From Caryophanales bacterium (lineage in GTDB: Bacteria; Bacillota; Bacilli; Bacillales; Amphibacillaceae), in the NCBI GenBank assembly GCA_026168805.1, contig JAPFDS010000052.1:46882-110881 (forward strand): a stretch of DNA of 64,000 bases. Direction: 5' to 3'. A program made the position numbers and the translations under genes. The notes below the pieces were generated by a model, which had not been told where the DNA came from, searched no databases, and saw nothing but the letters and a program-made list of their open reading frames with translations. Within the stretch, counting starts at the first letter, position 1; each line of letters opens with the position of its first letter. Shown here piece by piece: positions 1 through 7,673 of the stretch.

Positions 1-160
1 GATAAAATCCTTTTAATCTGAGTTGATCATACCCCCAGTCACCAACTACAAAATCATATTTTTTTAATATATCCGAATAACGATCGGCAACAGCCTCTTG
101 TTCGAATGCATCTTTATAATTCGTAATGAGTTCATAATGTACACCAAGTAATTCAATCAT
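1..160 (-). CDS. yutD: YutD family protein, 5' part only
   Basis: The gene runs off the left edge; the first 53 codons are present. It starts at ATG (158-160 on the complement) with an AAAGGAGG-type ribosome binding site just upstream. The visible protein begins MIELLGVHYELITNYKDAF and carries a VVGDWGYDQLRLKGF stretch near the edge, which I recognise as the conserved core of the small YutD family (DUF1027). Its function is unknown. In B. subtilis yutD lies near lytH, with yutC and lipA between; here it is directly divergent from lytH. Confidence 0.8.
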   Translation of the reverse strand, partial: MIELLGVHYELITNYKDAFEQEAVADRYSDILKKYDFVVGDWGYDQLRLKGFY

Positions 161-202
161 CCTTCTCAGCCTCCTTTAAAAAACTATTCCTTTTCCTATG
201 TT

Positions 203-255
203 AATGAATTTCATAATACGTATTTTACGCTATTTTAATAATTATGAAATTCATT
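203..255 (+). repeat. MITE-like inverted repeat, copy A
   Basis: A 53-bp element with terminal inverted repeats AATGAATTTCATAAT and its complement ATTATGAAATTCATT. Inside the left arm it reads ACGTATTTTACGC, which sets the orientation as forward. It lies in the divergent yutD-lytH intergenic region. The same ends occur at 3376-3491, 6015-6085 and 7527-7581. Confidence 0.8.
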
Positions 256-319
256 CATGTAAAATAAATTATTTATTTGCGGACACACTATAAACGAATA
301 TAAATATTGAGGTGTGTAT

Positions 320-1291
320 ATGCGGTATTTTAAGTTTATCATGCTCTTCATCATTAGTATATGTAGTATAATCCATTTTCCCTCAGGCGTACATGCTGAG
401 GATGAATCTATTTATGATGACCGACTCGCGCTTTATCAAAAAACAGAAGCTATTACACAAGTGCCCTGGTACTATATCGCTGCAATTGATCAGTACGAAC
501 GAAATATACAGACTCCCGTTCCGTCAGACCAACTTATTTCCATTACATTTGATCCAATGGTATGGTTTGGTGCAGGAAACGTAAATCAAGACACTTCCTC
601 TTCTCATATTGCTTTATTTAATGGAATTGGTCAAGATGGAAATGGAAATCACCAGGCAGATATAAATGAACCAGAAGATATTCTGTATACAATGGGAATG
701 CATCTCGCATCTTATGGATTAAGCGAAGCAGATATAAAAATGGCCCTGTGGGATTATTATGAGCGGGATTTAACGGTACAGTCCATCCTTCAAACCGCCC
801 GCGTATTTAAAGAGTTTCAATCGATTGAGTTAACGGAGCGAATGTTTCCAGTTTCTATTCAACATACGTACAGTTATCAGAACACATGGGGAGACAGACG
901 GGGCTTTGGCGGACTACGAATCCATGAAGGAACGGATATATTTGCTCATTATGGAACACCTATCTATTCGACTACGTATGGTGTTGTTGACCAAATCGGC
1001 TGGAATCGATTTGGCGGATGGAGAATCGGCATTCGTGACATCCACAATATTTACCATTATTTCGCTCATTTGCAAGGATATGAAGAAGGCATTGAACTTG
1101 GCTCCATTGTGCAACCAGGGGATTCCATTGGAACTGTCGGATCAAGCGGATACGGACCTCCTGGAACGTCTGGGAAGTTTCCCCCACACTTACATTATGG
1201 CATGTACAAAGACAATGGAAAAAATGAGTGGTCATTTGATCCCTATCCATACTTACGCAGATGGGAACAAATGACACGTACACAACAATAA
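320..1291 (+). CDS. lytH: M23 family L-Ala-D-Glu endopeptidase LytH
   Basis: This is a secreted or spore-envelope peptidoglycan hydrolase of the LytM/M23 zinc metallopeptidase family. Counting from an in-frame GTG at 314, the LytM motifs are H204-x3-D208 (HEGTDIF), a conserved H252 in YFAHLQGY, and H292/H294 in PHLHYG. A hydrophobic N-terminal segment (about residues 5-25) is a signal peptide or anchor. The ATG at 320 is preferred because GAGG at 309-312 is 7 nt upstream of it; the GTG at 314 sits almost on that site. The length (323 aa) and neighbourhood match B. subtilis LytH (YunA), a sporulation-specific endopeptidase that tailors cortex muropeptides. Expression late in the mother cell is inferred from the family, not seen here. 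Confidence 0.87.
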   Translation: MRYFKFIMLFIISICSIIHFPSGVHAEDESIYDDRLALYQKTEAITQVPWYYIAAIDQYERNIQTPVPSDQLISITFDPMVWFGAGNVNQDTSSSHIALFNGIGQDGNGNHQADINEPEDILYTMGMHLASYGLSEADIKMALWDYYERDLTVQSILQTARVFKEFQSIELTERMFPVSIQHTYSYQNTWGDRRGFGGLRIHEGTDIFAHYGTPIYSTTYGVVDQIGWNRFGGWRIGIRDIHNIYHYFAHLQGYEEGIELGSIVQPGDSIGTVGSSGYGPPGTSGKFPPHLHYGMYKDNGKNEWSFDPYPYLRRWEQMTRTQQ

Positions 1292-1296
1292 AGAAG

Positions 1297-1630
1297 AGTT
1301 TGGGACAGATCAAAGTTGTATCTCCAAAAGTACGAACAACACACTAATTTAGCGTAGGAAATATACGTAGACAAGTGAAGAATGAACTGCAATTCTTCTT
1401 CCCCGCGGGAGCAGAGGCCTAGGCAAGACCCTGCCCCGGCAAGACCCTGCCCCGGAAAGGGGTATGTCGACGTTGGCCGCAAAGGCCGGGTTTAGTCGAC
1501 CTTCCTTAACTTAAGGAGGCTCATCAGCTGCCCGCAGGAAAGCGAAGTATATTTCCGAAGCGAGTAATTCCACACTTAAAATTAGAATGTTCGTATGTGG
1601 GTTAACTTTAAATCTTTTGTCCCAACCTCA
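1297..1630. repeat. Modular palindromic intergenic repeat R1
   Basis: About 334 bp between lytH and metS. The ends are long imperfect inverted repeats: GTTTGGGACA with an AAAGTT stretch on the left and its counterpart ACTTTAAATCTTTTGTCCCA on the right, so the transcript could fold into one long branched hairpin. The middle is GC-rich (CCCGCGGGAGCAGAGGCCTA) and carries a tandem GGCAAGACCCTGCCCC duplication plus a GTCGAC...GTCGAC module around GGCCGCAAAGGCC. The outer arms recur in R2 (19557-19800). The core module recurs, inverted, in R3 (20911-21246). No open reading frame in it looks real. Confidence 0.8.
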
Positions 1631-1639
1631 TCCATTGTT

Positions 1640-1750
1640 TTATTTATTCGCTTCTTTGTTCTTTTTTACTGCAAACATAATACTTGCTCCAAGGCCTCCC
1701 CAAAGAATCACAATTCCTGTAACCATTACAATAATAGCACTCATACTCAT
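1640..1750 (-). CDS. MetS-like small subunit of NSS transporter
   Basis: A 36-aa single-pass membrane peptide: one hydrophobic helix (IVMVTGIVILWGGLGASIMF) followed by a basic tail ending KKNKEANK. It starts at an ATG whose first bases overlap the TGA of the upstream transporter gene (ATGA overlap), so the two are translationally coupled. Tiny proteins of this type (MetS family, about 30-40 aa) sit directly downstream of neurotransmitter:sodium symporter genes in Gram-positive bacteria, and in Corynebacterium MetS is needed for methionine/alanine uptake by MetP. Function here is inferred from size, topology and position. A second ATG two codons in is also possible. Confidence 0.75.
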   Translation of the reverse strand: MSMSAIIVMVTGIVILWGGLGASIMFAVKKNKEANK

Positions 1751-3273
1751 TCTTCATGACCCCTTTCACTCGTGTCTTTAGGTTGCTTCCATTTTAATAC
1801 AGCCAAAATAATTCCAAGAATGAGCGCTCCGGCTGCAACAAACCATCCTCCGTATAAAATAAATGCATCTGAATATCCACTATAGTTTCCAGTTTCACTA
1901 CTAAATTCCTGAAGGATATTTTGTTTAAATAGTTGAAATAACATATACCCCAACATGAGTGGAGTGATGATTGTCAAACTAATCGTCCACCATGATCCAA
2001 GTTTTATGTCTGATACACGGTCTGCATGCGTACGCAATTCTTTTCCTTTTCGTAAAATCCAAATAACGAGAACAACTTCAACAAAACCAAGCATTGCCAC
2101 ACCGATCTGGTTAATAAAGTAATCAACCATATCAAGATAGTTCAGTCCTCCTTGTGTAGCAAACAAAATGGAAGCGACGGCTGCAAGTCCTCCTCCAAAA
2201 ATAACTGCTTTTCCTCTCGTAATATTGAATTTATCAACTAATGCCGCTACATACGTTTCCGTTATGGACATGAGCGAAGTTAGCCCGGCCAGTATTAATG
2301 ATATAAAGAATAAAAACCCAAAGGTTGCATTAAAGGCTGGGAATTGATTAATAATTTCTGGAAATACTGCAAATGCTAATCCTGGACCACCGGCAACAAC
2401 TTCAGCAATATTCACACCTGATTCAAGTGCTAAAAACCCAAGTACTGAGAAAACTCCAATACCAGCTAACAATTCAAACGCTGAGTTTCCAAGTCCGGTA
2501 ATAAACGCATTGTTCGTAATATCCGATTTTCTCGGTAAATAACTTGAATACGTAATCATAATTGCAAATGCGATGGATAAGCTAAAAAATATTTGACCAT
2601 ATGCAGCAACCCATACATCCGGTGAAAAAATCTTACTAAAATCAGGTTTAAATAATGCATCTAGTCCATCCAGTGCACCTGGTAATGTAATTGCACGAAT
2701 AACAATCAAGAGAAAGACAACTAATAACGTTGGAATCATAATTCGGTTCGCAATCTCAATCCCTCGTCGTACGCCTTTATATAACACTCCAAGGATAATG
2801 AACCATACGATCGCTAGAGGGACTAACACTCCTAAAACGATGCTTCCGGACATCCCTGCTGTTACTTCTTCTACTTGTAAAAAAGAATTAAAGAATCCTT
2901 CCGTATCAGAACCCCAGCTGAGATTGACAGAAAATATCATGTAAGACATCGCCCAAGCGATAATCACTGAATAGTAGGTAGAAATAACAAATGCTACGAG
3001 GACACCCCACCAACCTACGAATTCTGCTCCTTTATTCATCCGCCTAAATGTGAGTGGAGAAGAACCACGATATTTGTGCCCCATCGTGAATTCCATGATT
3101 AAAATTGGAATCCCTGCTGTTAATAACGCAAACAGATAAGGAATTAAAAATGCTCCTCCTCCATTTTCATAGGCTACTGCAGGAAATCGCCAAATATTTC
3201 CTAACCCTAACGCAGACCCTACAGCCGCCATGATAAACCCAGCTCTTGTTCCCCATTGTGCTCGAGTGTTCAT
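1747..3273 (-). CDS. Sodium-dependent transporter, NSS (SNF) family
   Basis: A 508-aa polytopic membrane protein of the neurotransmitter:sodium symporter family, with roughly 11-12 hydrophobic helices. The N-terminus carries the family hallmark: an unwound TM1 around AAVGSALGLGNIWRFPAVAY, followed by ENGGGAFLIPY, which form the sodium and substrate sites in LeuT-fold proteins. It probably imports an amino acid using the sodium gradient. The substrate cannot be read from the sequence, but the MetS-like partner downstream suggests methionine or alanine. In B. subtilis no such gene lies between lytH and yunB, so it is an insertion relative to that order. Confidence 0.85.
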   Translation of the reverse strand: MNTRAQWGTRAGFIMAAVGSALGLGNIWRFPAVAYENGGGAFLIPYLFALLTAGIPILIMEFTMGHKYRGSSPLTFRRMNKGAEFVGWWGVLVAFVISTYYSVIIAWAMSYMIFSVNLSWGSDTEGFFNSFLQVEEVTAGMSGSIVLGVLVPLAIVWFIILGVLYKGVRRGIEIANRIMIPTLLVVFLLIVIRAITLPGALDGLDALFKPDFSKIFSPDVWVAAYGQIFFSLSIAFAIMITYSSYLPRKSDITNNAFITGLGNSAFELLAGIGVFSVLGFLALESGVNIAEVVAGGPGLAFAVFPEIINQFPAFNATFGFLFFISLILAGLTSLMSITETYVAALVDKFNITRGKAVIFGGGLAAVASILFATQGGLNYLDMVDYFINQIGVAMLGFVEVVLVIWILRKGKELRTHADRVSDIKLGSWWTISLTIITPLMLGYMLFQLFKQNILQEFSSETGNYSGYSDAFILYGGWFVAAGALILGIILAVLKWKQPKDTSERGHEE

Positions 3274-3375
3274 ACCTTTTCATCACCCTTTCATTATTAG
3301 TTAATTTTGATTAGTTCCCATTTTCAGACAGTAGTTATTCTGTAGTATAGATATGCCAGAACACTTTGTTAAATG

Positions 3376-3491
3376 AATGAATTTCATAATTACCAAAATC
3401 AGCTATATAAATATAGCATGTAGTTTCGAAAGACTTAACGAAACTACATGTTGAAGTGAAATAGCGTAAAATACGTATTATGAAATTCATT
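3376..3491 (-). repeat. MITE-like inverted repeat, copy B
   Basis: A 116-bp copy with ends AATGAATTTCATAAT and ATTATGAAATTCATT. The inner end sequences are exchanged relative to copy A (TTACCAAAAT on the left, AAAATACGTA on the right), so it is in the opposite orientation. It is the longest copy: the centre holds an extra perfect 12-bp hairpin, CATGTAGTTTCG (3417-3428) with CGAAACTACATG (3439-3450). It lies between the transporter gene and yunB. Confidence 0.8.
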
Positions 3492-3505
3492 AAAATACAT
3501 AATAT

Positions 3506-4291
3506 TTAATTACCACTCTCTGATTGTCGATATTTTGGAATTGAAATAGATGGACCCTCTCCACTTCCACTAAAAAATTCAGGAACTTCTCCCATAATGA
3601 CACGTGAATCAACAAATACGCGTGTACTCACTTCAGAAACCGTCGTAGAAAAAGGAATCACAATTTGTACATTGACTTCAACAGGAATATAAATTTCAAA
3701 CAGAGCAGCGTTCACACCAAATTCTTTTAATTCATGATCAATATCTGATTCTAAACTTCCTACGATTTCAAAGTGGACGGGAATTTTTGGTCCTAAGTTC
3801 GCCAAGATTGTATTTCCCGTTGCTTGCCCGATAGGTATTTCTACTACTGTTGGATCTTTATCTGCTAAATCTCCGACGGAATCTCCAAAGTCAACAGGAT
3901 TTAAATCAGGATCATCTACATCCAATGTTTGACCTTTATTCATTCCGTATAAAAAGTATTCTGCTCGTTCAGTTGCGATGCGTAGAGCTTCATTAATATT
4001 TGATGAGTTCCAACCCAACACCGCTACATTCCCATTATTATCATAATTCGTTTCAACGAGGTTATCGAACTGCATATCTTCTGTAGATTTTACCGCAGTA
4101 TTTATTGTTCTTGTTGCAAACTCAATCGTTTTTTGTTCAGCTATTTGCATAAGGGGTGGACGAATACCTTTATCAATAATCCAAATCGTAAAAAAAACAA
4201 GTAAAAAAAACAAGATACACGTTGCAATAAAGACATTTCTTACTTGTGGTGGTGCAAATTGTCTACGGCCTTTTTTAGGTTTTTTAATCAT
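3506..4291 (-). CDS. yunB: Sporulation protein YunB
   Basis: A 261-aa protein with a very basic N-terminus (KKPKKGRRQF), one membrane segment around residues 20-43 (VFIATCILFFLLVFFTIWII), and an extracytoplasmic region. Length, topology and the position next to lytH, yunC and yunD match YunB, a mother-cell sporulation protein of B. subtilis needed for proper spore formation; its biochemical activity is not known. The start ATG is directly preceded by a T run and a GGGGGG ribosome binding site, both part of a hairpin that also looks like the terminator of the upstream HD-GYP gene. Confidence 0.85.
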   Translation of the reverse strand: MIKKPKKGRRQFAPPQVRNVFIATCILFFLLVFFTIWIIDKGIRPPLMQIAEQKTIEFATRTINTAVKSTEDMQFDNLVETNYDNNGNVAVLGWNSSNINEALRIATERAEYFLYGMNKGQTLDVDDPDLNPVDFGDSVGDLADKDPTVVEIPIGQATGNTILANLGPKIPVHFEIVGSLESDIDHELKEFGVNAALFEIYIPVEVNVQIVIPFSTTVSEVSTRVFVDSRVIMGEVPEFFSGSGEGPSISIPKYRQSESGN

Positions 4292-4334
4292 AAAAAATCC
4301 CCCCTATACAACATATGCTTGTGTATGGGAGGAT
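4292..4334 (-). terminator. Hairpin at the end of the HD-GYP unit, containing the yunB ribosome binding site
   Basis: On the minus strand TCCTCCCATACA pairs with TGTATAGGGGGGA across an 11-nt loop, followed by TTTTTT and then immediately the ATG of yunB. This has the form of a rho-independent terminator, yet its 3' arm is the Shine-Dalgarno of yunB. Confidence 0.6.
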
Positions 4335-4390
4335 AGAATAATGAGTTCACTGAATCTCATTATATGTATTGTAATGTATATAACTTCGTT

Positions 4391-5476
4391 TCATAAATGA
4401 CAAGAAGTAATAAGAATATCTAATACTTTAGACAAATCTACTTCATAGGGTTCTTCCACTAAATGGTCATTATGCTGTAAAATTCGAACGATTGGCCGGT
4501 CATTATAATAGGTGTTTTGTTCCTTGACGACACCTGTTCGGTTATCACTTAGGGTGACAGTTAATCCAGTTGGATAAATAGCGACGCTTTTTTTGAATGC
4601 ATCTACCACTTCTAAATTAAATTTAGTGGATGCCTCGGCATATAATATTTCTAATCCTTCATGCGGAAGCATTCCTTCTCGATAAATTCGGTCACTTGTC
4701 GTAGCATCAAAAACATCTGCAACGGCTATGACCTTTGCATATGGGTGAATTTCATCACCTTTCAGTTGTCGTGGATACCCTGAGCCATCCAATCGTTCAT
4801 GGTGTTGATAGGCACAATGCGCAATTACAGATGAGAAAGATGTATTCTCACGAATAAATGTAAATCCTAACTCCGTATGTTTTTTCATCGTTTCAAATTC
4901 TTCATTCGTAAGTGGTCCTGGTTTCAAAAGAATCGACTTATCAATAAATACTTTTCCAATATCGTGTAATAGTGCTCCAAGTCCAAGCTCACTTAACTCT
5001 TTTTGGGTGTAATTTAACTTCATACCGATCGCCAAAGAGTAAATTGTCACATTTAAAGAATGCTGAAACGTATAATCATCGGCAATAAATAAGTCGGCTA
5101 GTAAAGAAATAGCTTCTTCTTGTTGGACGGACATTTGTGAAAGTAGCTGATCGACAATCGATTTTAAATCATTTGTTTGATCATCATGAATAAATGCATG
5201 TTCAAATGTCTTTTTCTCATCAAATTGTGAAAATGTTTCTTTTATCGTCTCAATCGCTTCGATCCGAAGGTCATCCGTAATCACTTGATCAATCATAATA
5301 TCATCCGTTCGTTCGTCGGCAAGATATACATAACTAATATTTTGTCGAATAAGGCGCTCAATCATTTTATCAGTTAACTGCATGTCATGTTGGACTAAAG
5401 CTACCCCATTTTCATTGTATATAGTTTTTGCAAGCCTGTCACCGGCTTTCAATGACTTTGTATTGCGCAGTCTCAT
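4391..5476 (-). CDS. HD-GYP domain c-di-GMP phosphodiesterase
   Basis: A 361-aa soluble protein with no membrane segment. The HD signature is LLHDIGKVFID (near residues 168-178) and the GYP signature is HHERLDGSGYPRQLKGDEIH, which together define the HD-GYP subclass of HD hydrolases that typically cleave cyclic di-GMP to GMP. The N-terminal ~120 residues contain a VALVQHDMQLTDKMIERL region seen in many Bacillales HD-GYP proteins, and the tail (after about residue 300) is a small beta-rich domain. It splits the yunB-yunC pair, which is adjacent in B. subtilis. A target or sensor partner is not evident. Confidence 0.85.
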   Translation of the reverse strand: MRLRNTKSLKAGDRLAKTIYNENGVALVQHDMQLTDKMIERLIRQNISYVYLADERTDDIMIDQVITDDLRIEAIETIKETFSQFDEKKTFEHAFIHDDQTNDLKSIVDQLLSQMSVQQEEAISLLADLFIADDYTFQHSLNVTIYSLAIGMKLNYTQKELSELGLGALLHDIGKVFIDKSILLKPGPLTNEEFETMKKHTELGFTFIRENTSFSSVIAHCAYQHHERLDGSGYPRQLKGDEIHPYAKVIAVADVFDATTSDRIYREGMLPHEGLEILYAEASTKFNLEVVDAFKKSVAIYPTGLTVTLSDNRTGVVKEQNTYYNDRPIVRILQHNDHLVEEPYEVDLSKVLDILITSCHL

Positions 5477-5591
5477 GGCACCGTCTCCTTACGTTTATTT
5501 TGACAAAGCCTATGACATATACTACCAAATTCTGCCCATAAACGCTATCATGTTCATTTTACTATTATTCATTTTTGTCAATCATTTCATG

Positions 5592-5628
5592 CAGAAAAAA
5601 AGACTTCAATCATGAAGTCTTTTTTTCT
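5592..5628 (-). terminator. Rho-independent terminator overlapping the 3' end of yunC
   Basis: AAAAAAGACTTCA pairs with TGAAGTCTTTTTT across a 4-nt loop (ATCA). It is symmetric in A and T runs, so it can work on both strands. The last codons and the TGA of yunC lie inside the stem. Confidence 0.85.
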
Positions 5629-5930
5629 GCAAGTTGAAGAAGTGCCTCTCTTCCACTCATGCCTTCTGTCCATCCGTAAGCCTCTTTAGAAGCATTCGTT
5701 ACCTTCTCAAGAGGCGCATCTAACAAGTCCTGAATGGACCGGACACCTTTTGCTCGAGCGGCAATAACCTTTCGATCTGCTAATAACTCATTAAATATCT
5801 CAACATCTAACGCAGCACACATAATATACCCGATTTCATTCGAAACAATGAGTAAATTCGTTTTTGGCAACGCTACACTTGTTGCTGTAAATGGCTGACC
5901 ACCAATTTCAAGTTCTTCCACATGTACCAT
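5610..5930 (-). CDS. yunC: YunC family protein (DUF1805)
   Basis: A 106-aa protein of the YunC/DUF1805 family, of unknown function. Recognised by the ending in which KGVRSIQDLLDAPLEKVTNA leads to a GMSGREALL motif, and by the YIMCAALDVEIFN stretch; length and position next to yunD match B. subtilis. The ATG at 5930 is chosen because AAAGGAGG lies 8 nt upstream; the frame stays open for 39 more codons, but that extension runs into repeat copy C and has no ribosome binding site. Confidence 0.85.
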   Translation of the reverse strand: MVHVEELEIGGQPFTATSVALPKTNLLIVSNEIGYIMCAALDVEIFNELLADRKVIAARAKGVRSIQDLLDAPLEKVTNASKEAYGWTEGMSGREALLQLAEKKTS

Positions 5931-6014
5931 GCATTTGTCCTCCTTTGATGATTCCCTTATATATGTATGCAACGAAAACGAAAACGCTACATAGTAGGAA
6001 TTTATTATCGGCTT

Positions 6015-6085
6015 AATGAATTTCATAATACGTATTTTATGCTCCACCAGTACACCATGTAGTTTTGGTAATTATGAAATTCATT
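6015..6085 (+). repeat. MITE-like inverted repeat, copy C
   Basis: A 71-bp copy in forward orientation, ends AATGAATTTCATAAT and ATTATGAAATTCATT, inner ends ACGTATTTTATGC and TTTTGGTA. Its centre retains ACCATGTAGTTTT, like the hairpin arm in copy B, so it is probably a deletion derivative of a longer form. It ends four bases from the stop codon of yunD. Confidence 0.8.
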
Positions 6086-6088
6086 CGG

Positions 6089-7477
6089 CTAGACAAATGT
6101 TCGTAAAGCTTCTGTTAGTACATCGCGTATCATCTCCGGTAAAAAATACTTTTTATAGGAGGAACGAGCAACTTCCGGTAATAATCGACCAAATGTAAAC
6201 ATATCAACTGTACCTAGCTTGTATACTTTATTTTTATCTAATGGTTCTCCTTGAATAAGTAATGAATATATATAGCTTTCGTTGGAATCCTCTCTTTGTA
6301 ACACTTCAATCCCTGCGTAAGAAAACATTCCGATTACGTCACCTCTGAAACCGAATCCTTTTAATTCTTTCGTCGTTAATGATGTGGAAAAGGTCGCTCG
6401 AACAATTTCAAGCAATTCTGTTCCCGTAATCTCAACAACACATGGATTAATTGGGTGGGGACATGCTTGATGAATGTCTTTATACGTAATCGTTCCGGCT
6501 GAAAATGGTTTGACTAGGATGCCTGCATTTAGTAGGGCGCAATCACTTTTCGTCCACGTTTGCAATACATGTGTAAAGTGGTCAAGGAAGCGGCTCTGTT
6601 CAAATGGATCTGCTGGAATTTCTTCCGCAATCGTAACTACAGGTTTTTGTAACATGTCATTTGCGCGTTTTTTTAAGTCTTTCAATACCTTTACTGTTTC
6701 TTCATCATCTGGCAGATGCGTGATGTTTATGGTAGCCGCCTGCTTAGTGACAATTCTTTTCTCTTGATGGTCGAACGTTAATAAAACTTCGCCCACATGG
6801 CTACAATGTTTTCCCGCGGCTGTTAGTATGGATTCGTGAACAACTTCTCCTTGTTGAAGAAGATGATGCGTATGCCCACCAATAATGACATCAAGTTCTG
6901 GAAACAATTGAGCTAAACGTCGATCCTCGTTTAACCCTAGATGTGATAATAAAACAATAACATCAACGTCCTCACGTAATTCTTTTAATTCCCACGCAAG
7001 TGTTTCAGCTGGTTCATCAATATGATAATGTAGTAAATTATAAAAGGGATTAAACGGCGCTGTGAGACCAACGACCCCGATCTTCGTTTGTTGTTTTGTT
7101 TCGTAGGTAGATACATGCTTTAACCAACGAGGGGAGTTCTCCTTTACTTTTCGCATATTGGATACCACGACATCAAATGTTGCATCGTCATACAATGCGT
7201 CTAACTCTTCTTCAGCTAACGTAATTCCTTCATTGTTTCCAATCGTTACACAATCATATGAAAGCGCATTTAATAACTCCACATTCGCTTTTCCTTTAAA
7301 TGCTTCTGCAATCGGATCTACTCGATCCAAATGGTCACCAATATCAAATAAAAAAGATGAAACACCTTTATTTTTACAACTTTCTCTACCGTTTTTAAAA
7401 AAAGACGCTACTTTAGGCCAATAGGTAAAGTCACTATGTAAATCATTTGTATAGTATAAGTGGATATTTTCTCGCAT
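6089..7477 (-). CDS. yunD: Bifunctional metallophosphatase/5'-nucleotidase YunD
   Basis: A 462-aa protein with an N-terminal calcineurin-like metallophosphatase domain: YYTNDLHSDF, DIGDHLDR, GNNEGI, LLSHLGLNEDR and GGHTHH supply the metal-binding Asp, Asn and His residues. The C-terminal part is a 5'-nucleotidase C domain. No signal peptide is visible, so it should act in the cytoplasm on nucleotides or a related phosphoester. It heads the yunD-yunC pair, now separated from yunC by a repeat element. Confidence 0.87.
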   Translation of the reverse strand: MRENIHLYYTNDLHSDFTYWPKVASFFKNGRESCKNKGVSSFLFDIGDHLDRVDPIAEAFKGKANVELLNALSYDCVTIGNNEGITLAEEELDALYDDATFDVVVSNMRKVKENSPRWLKHVSTYETKQQTKIGVVGLTAPFNPFYNLLHYHIDEPAETLAWELKELREDVDVIVLLSHLGLNEDRRLAQLFPELDVIIGGHTHHLLQQGEVVHESILTAAGKHCSHVGEVLLTFDHQEKRIVTKQAATINITHLPDDEETVKVLKDLKKRANDMLQKPVVTIAEEIPADPFEQSRFLDHFTHVLQTWTKSDCALLNAGILVKPFSAGTITYKDIHQACPHPINPCVVEITGTELLEIVRATFSTSLTTKELKGFGFRGDVIGMFSYAGIEVLQREDSNESYIYSLLIQGEPLDKNKVYKLGTVDMFTFGRLLPEVARSSYKKYFLPEMIRDVLTEALRTFV

Positions 7478-7526
7478 ATATATCTCCTGTCGTCAAAAGA
7501 GTGAACATTCATTGTAACATAAGTGG

Positions 7527-7581
7527 ATGAATTTCATAATTACCAAAATTAGCTATATCAATACGTATTATGAAATTCATT
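7527..7581 (-). repeat. MITE-like inverted repeat, copy D
   Basis: A 55-bp copy in reverse orientation, ends ATGAATTTCATAAT and ATTATGAAATTCAT, inner ends TTACCAAAAT and ATACGTA as in copy B. It lies upstream of yunD, between its start and the M20 hydrolase gene. Confidence 0.8.
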
Positions 7582-7628
7582 AAAGTACTTATGAAATCTC
7601 TTATGTTCGGATGGTTCATGTTTATAAA

Positions 7629-7670
7629 AATATACCTATAGCATTCATTTGATCCATGCTATAGGTATAT
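7629..7670 (-). terminator. Terminator of the YfcC-M20 operon
   Basis: On the minus strand ATATACCTATAGCAT pairs with ATGCTATAGGTATAT, followed by TTTTTATA. It begins four bases after the stop of the M20 hydrolase gene. Confidence 0.85.
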
Positions 7671-7673
7671 TAT

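Noticed and set aside
1243..1482. 79-codon minus-strand frame across R1
   Set aside because: Lies in the repeat element and overlaps the end of lytH; composition follows the palindrome and there is no ribosome binding site.
5382..5615. 77-codon plus-strand frame after the HD-GYP start
   Set aside because: Antisense to the HD-GYP gene and ending in the yunC terminator; no ribosome binding site.
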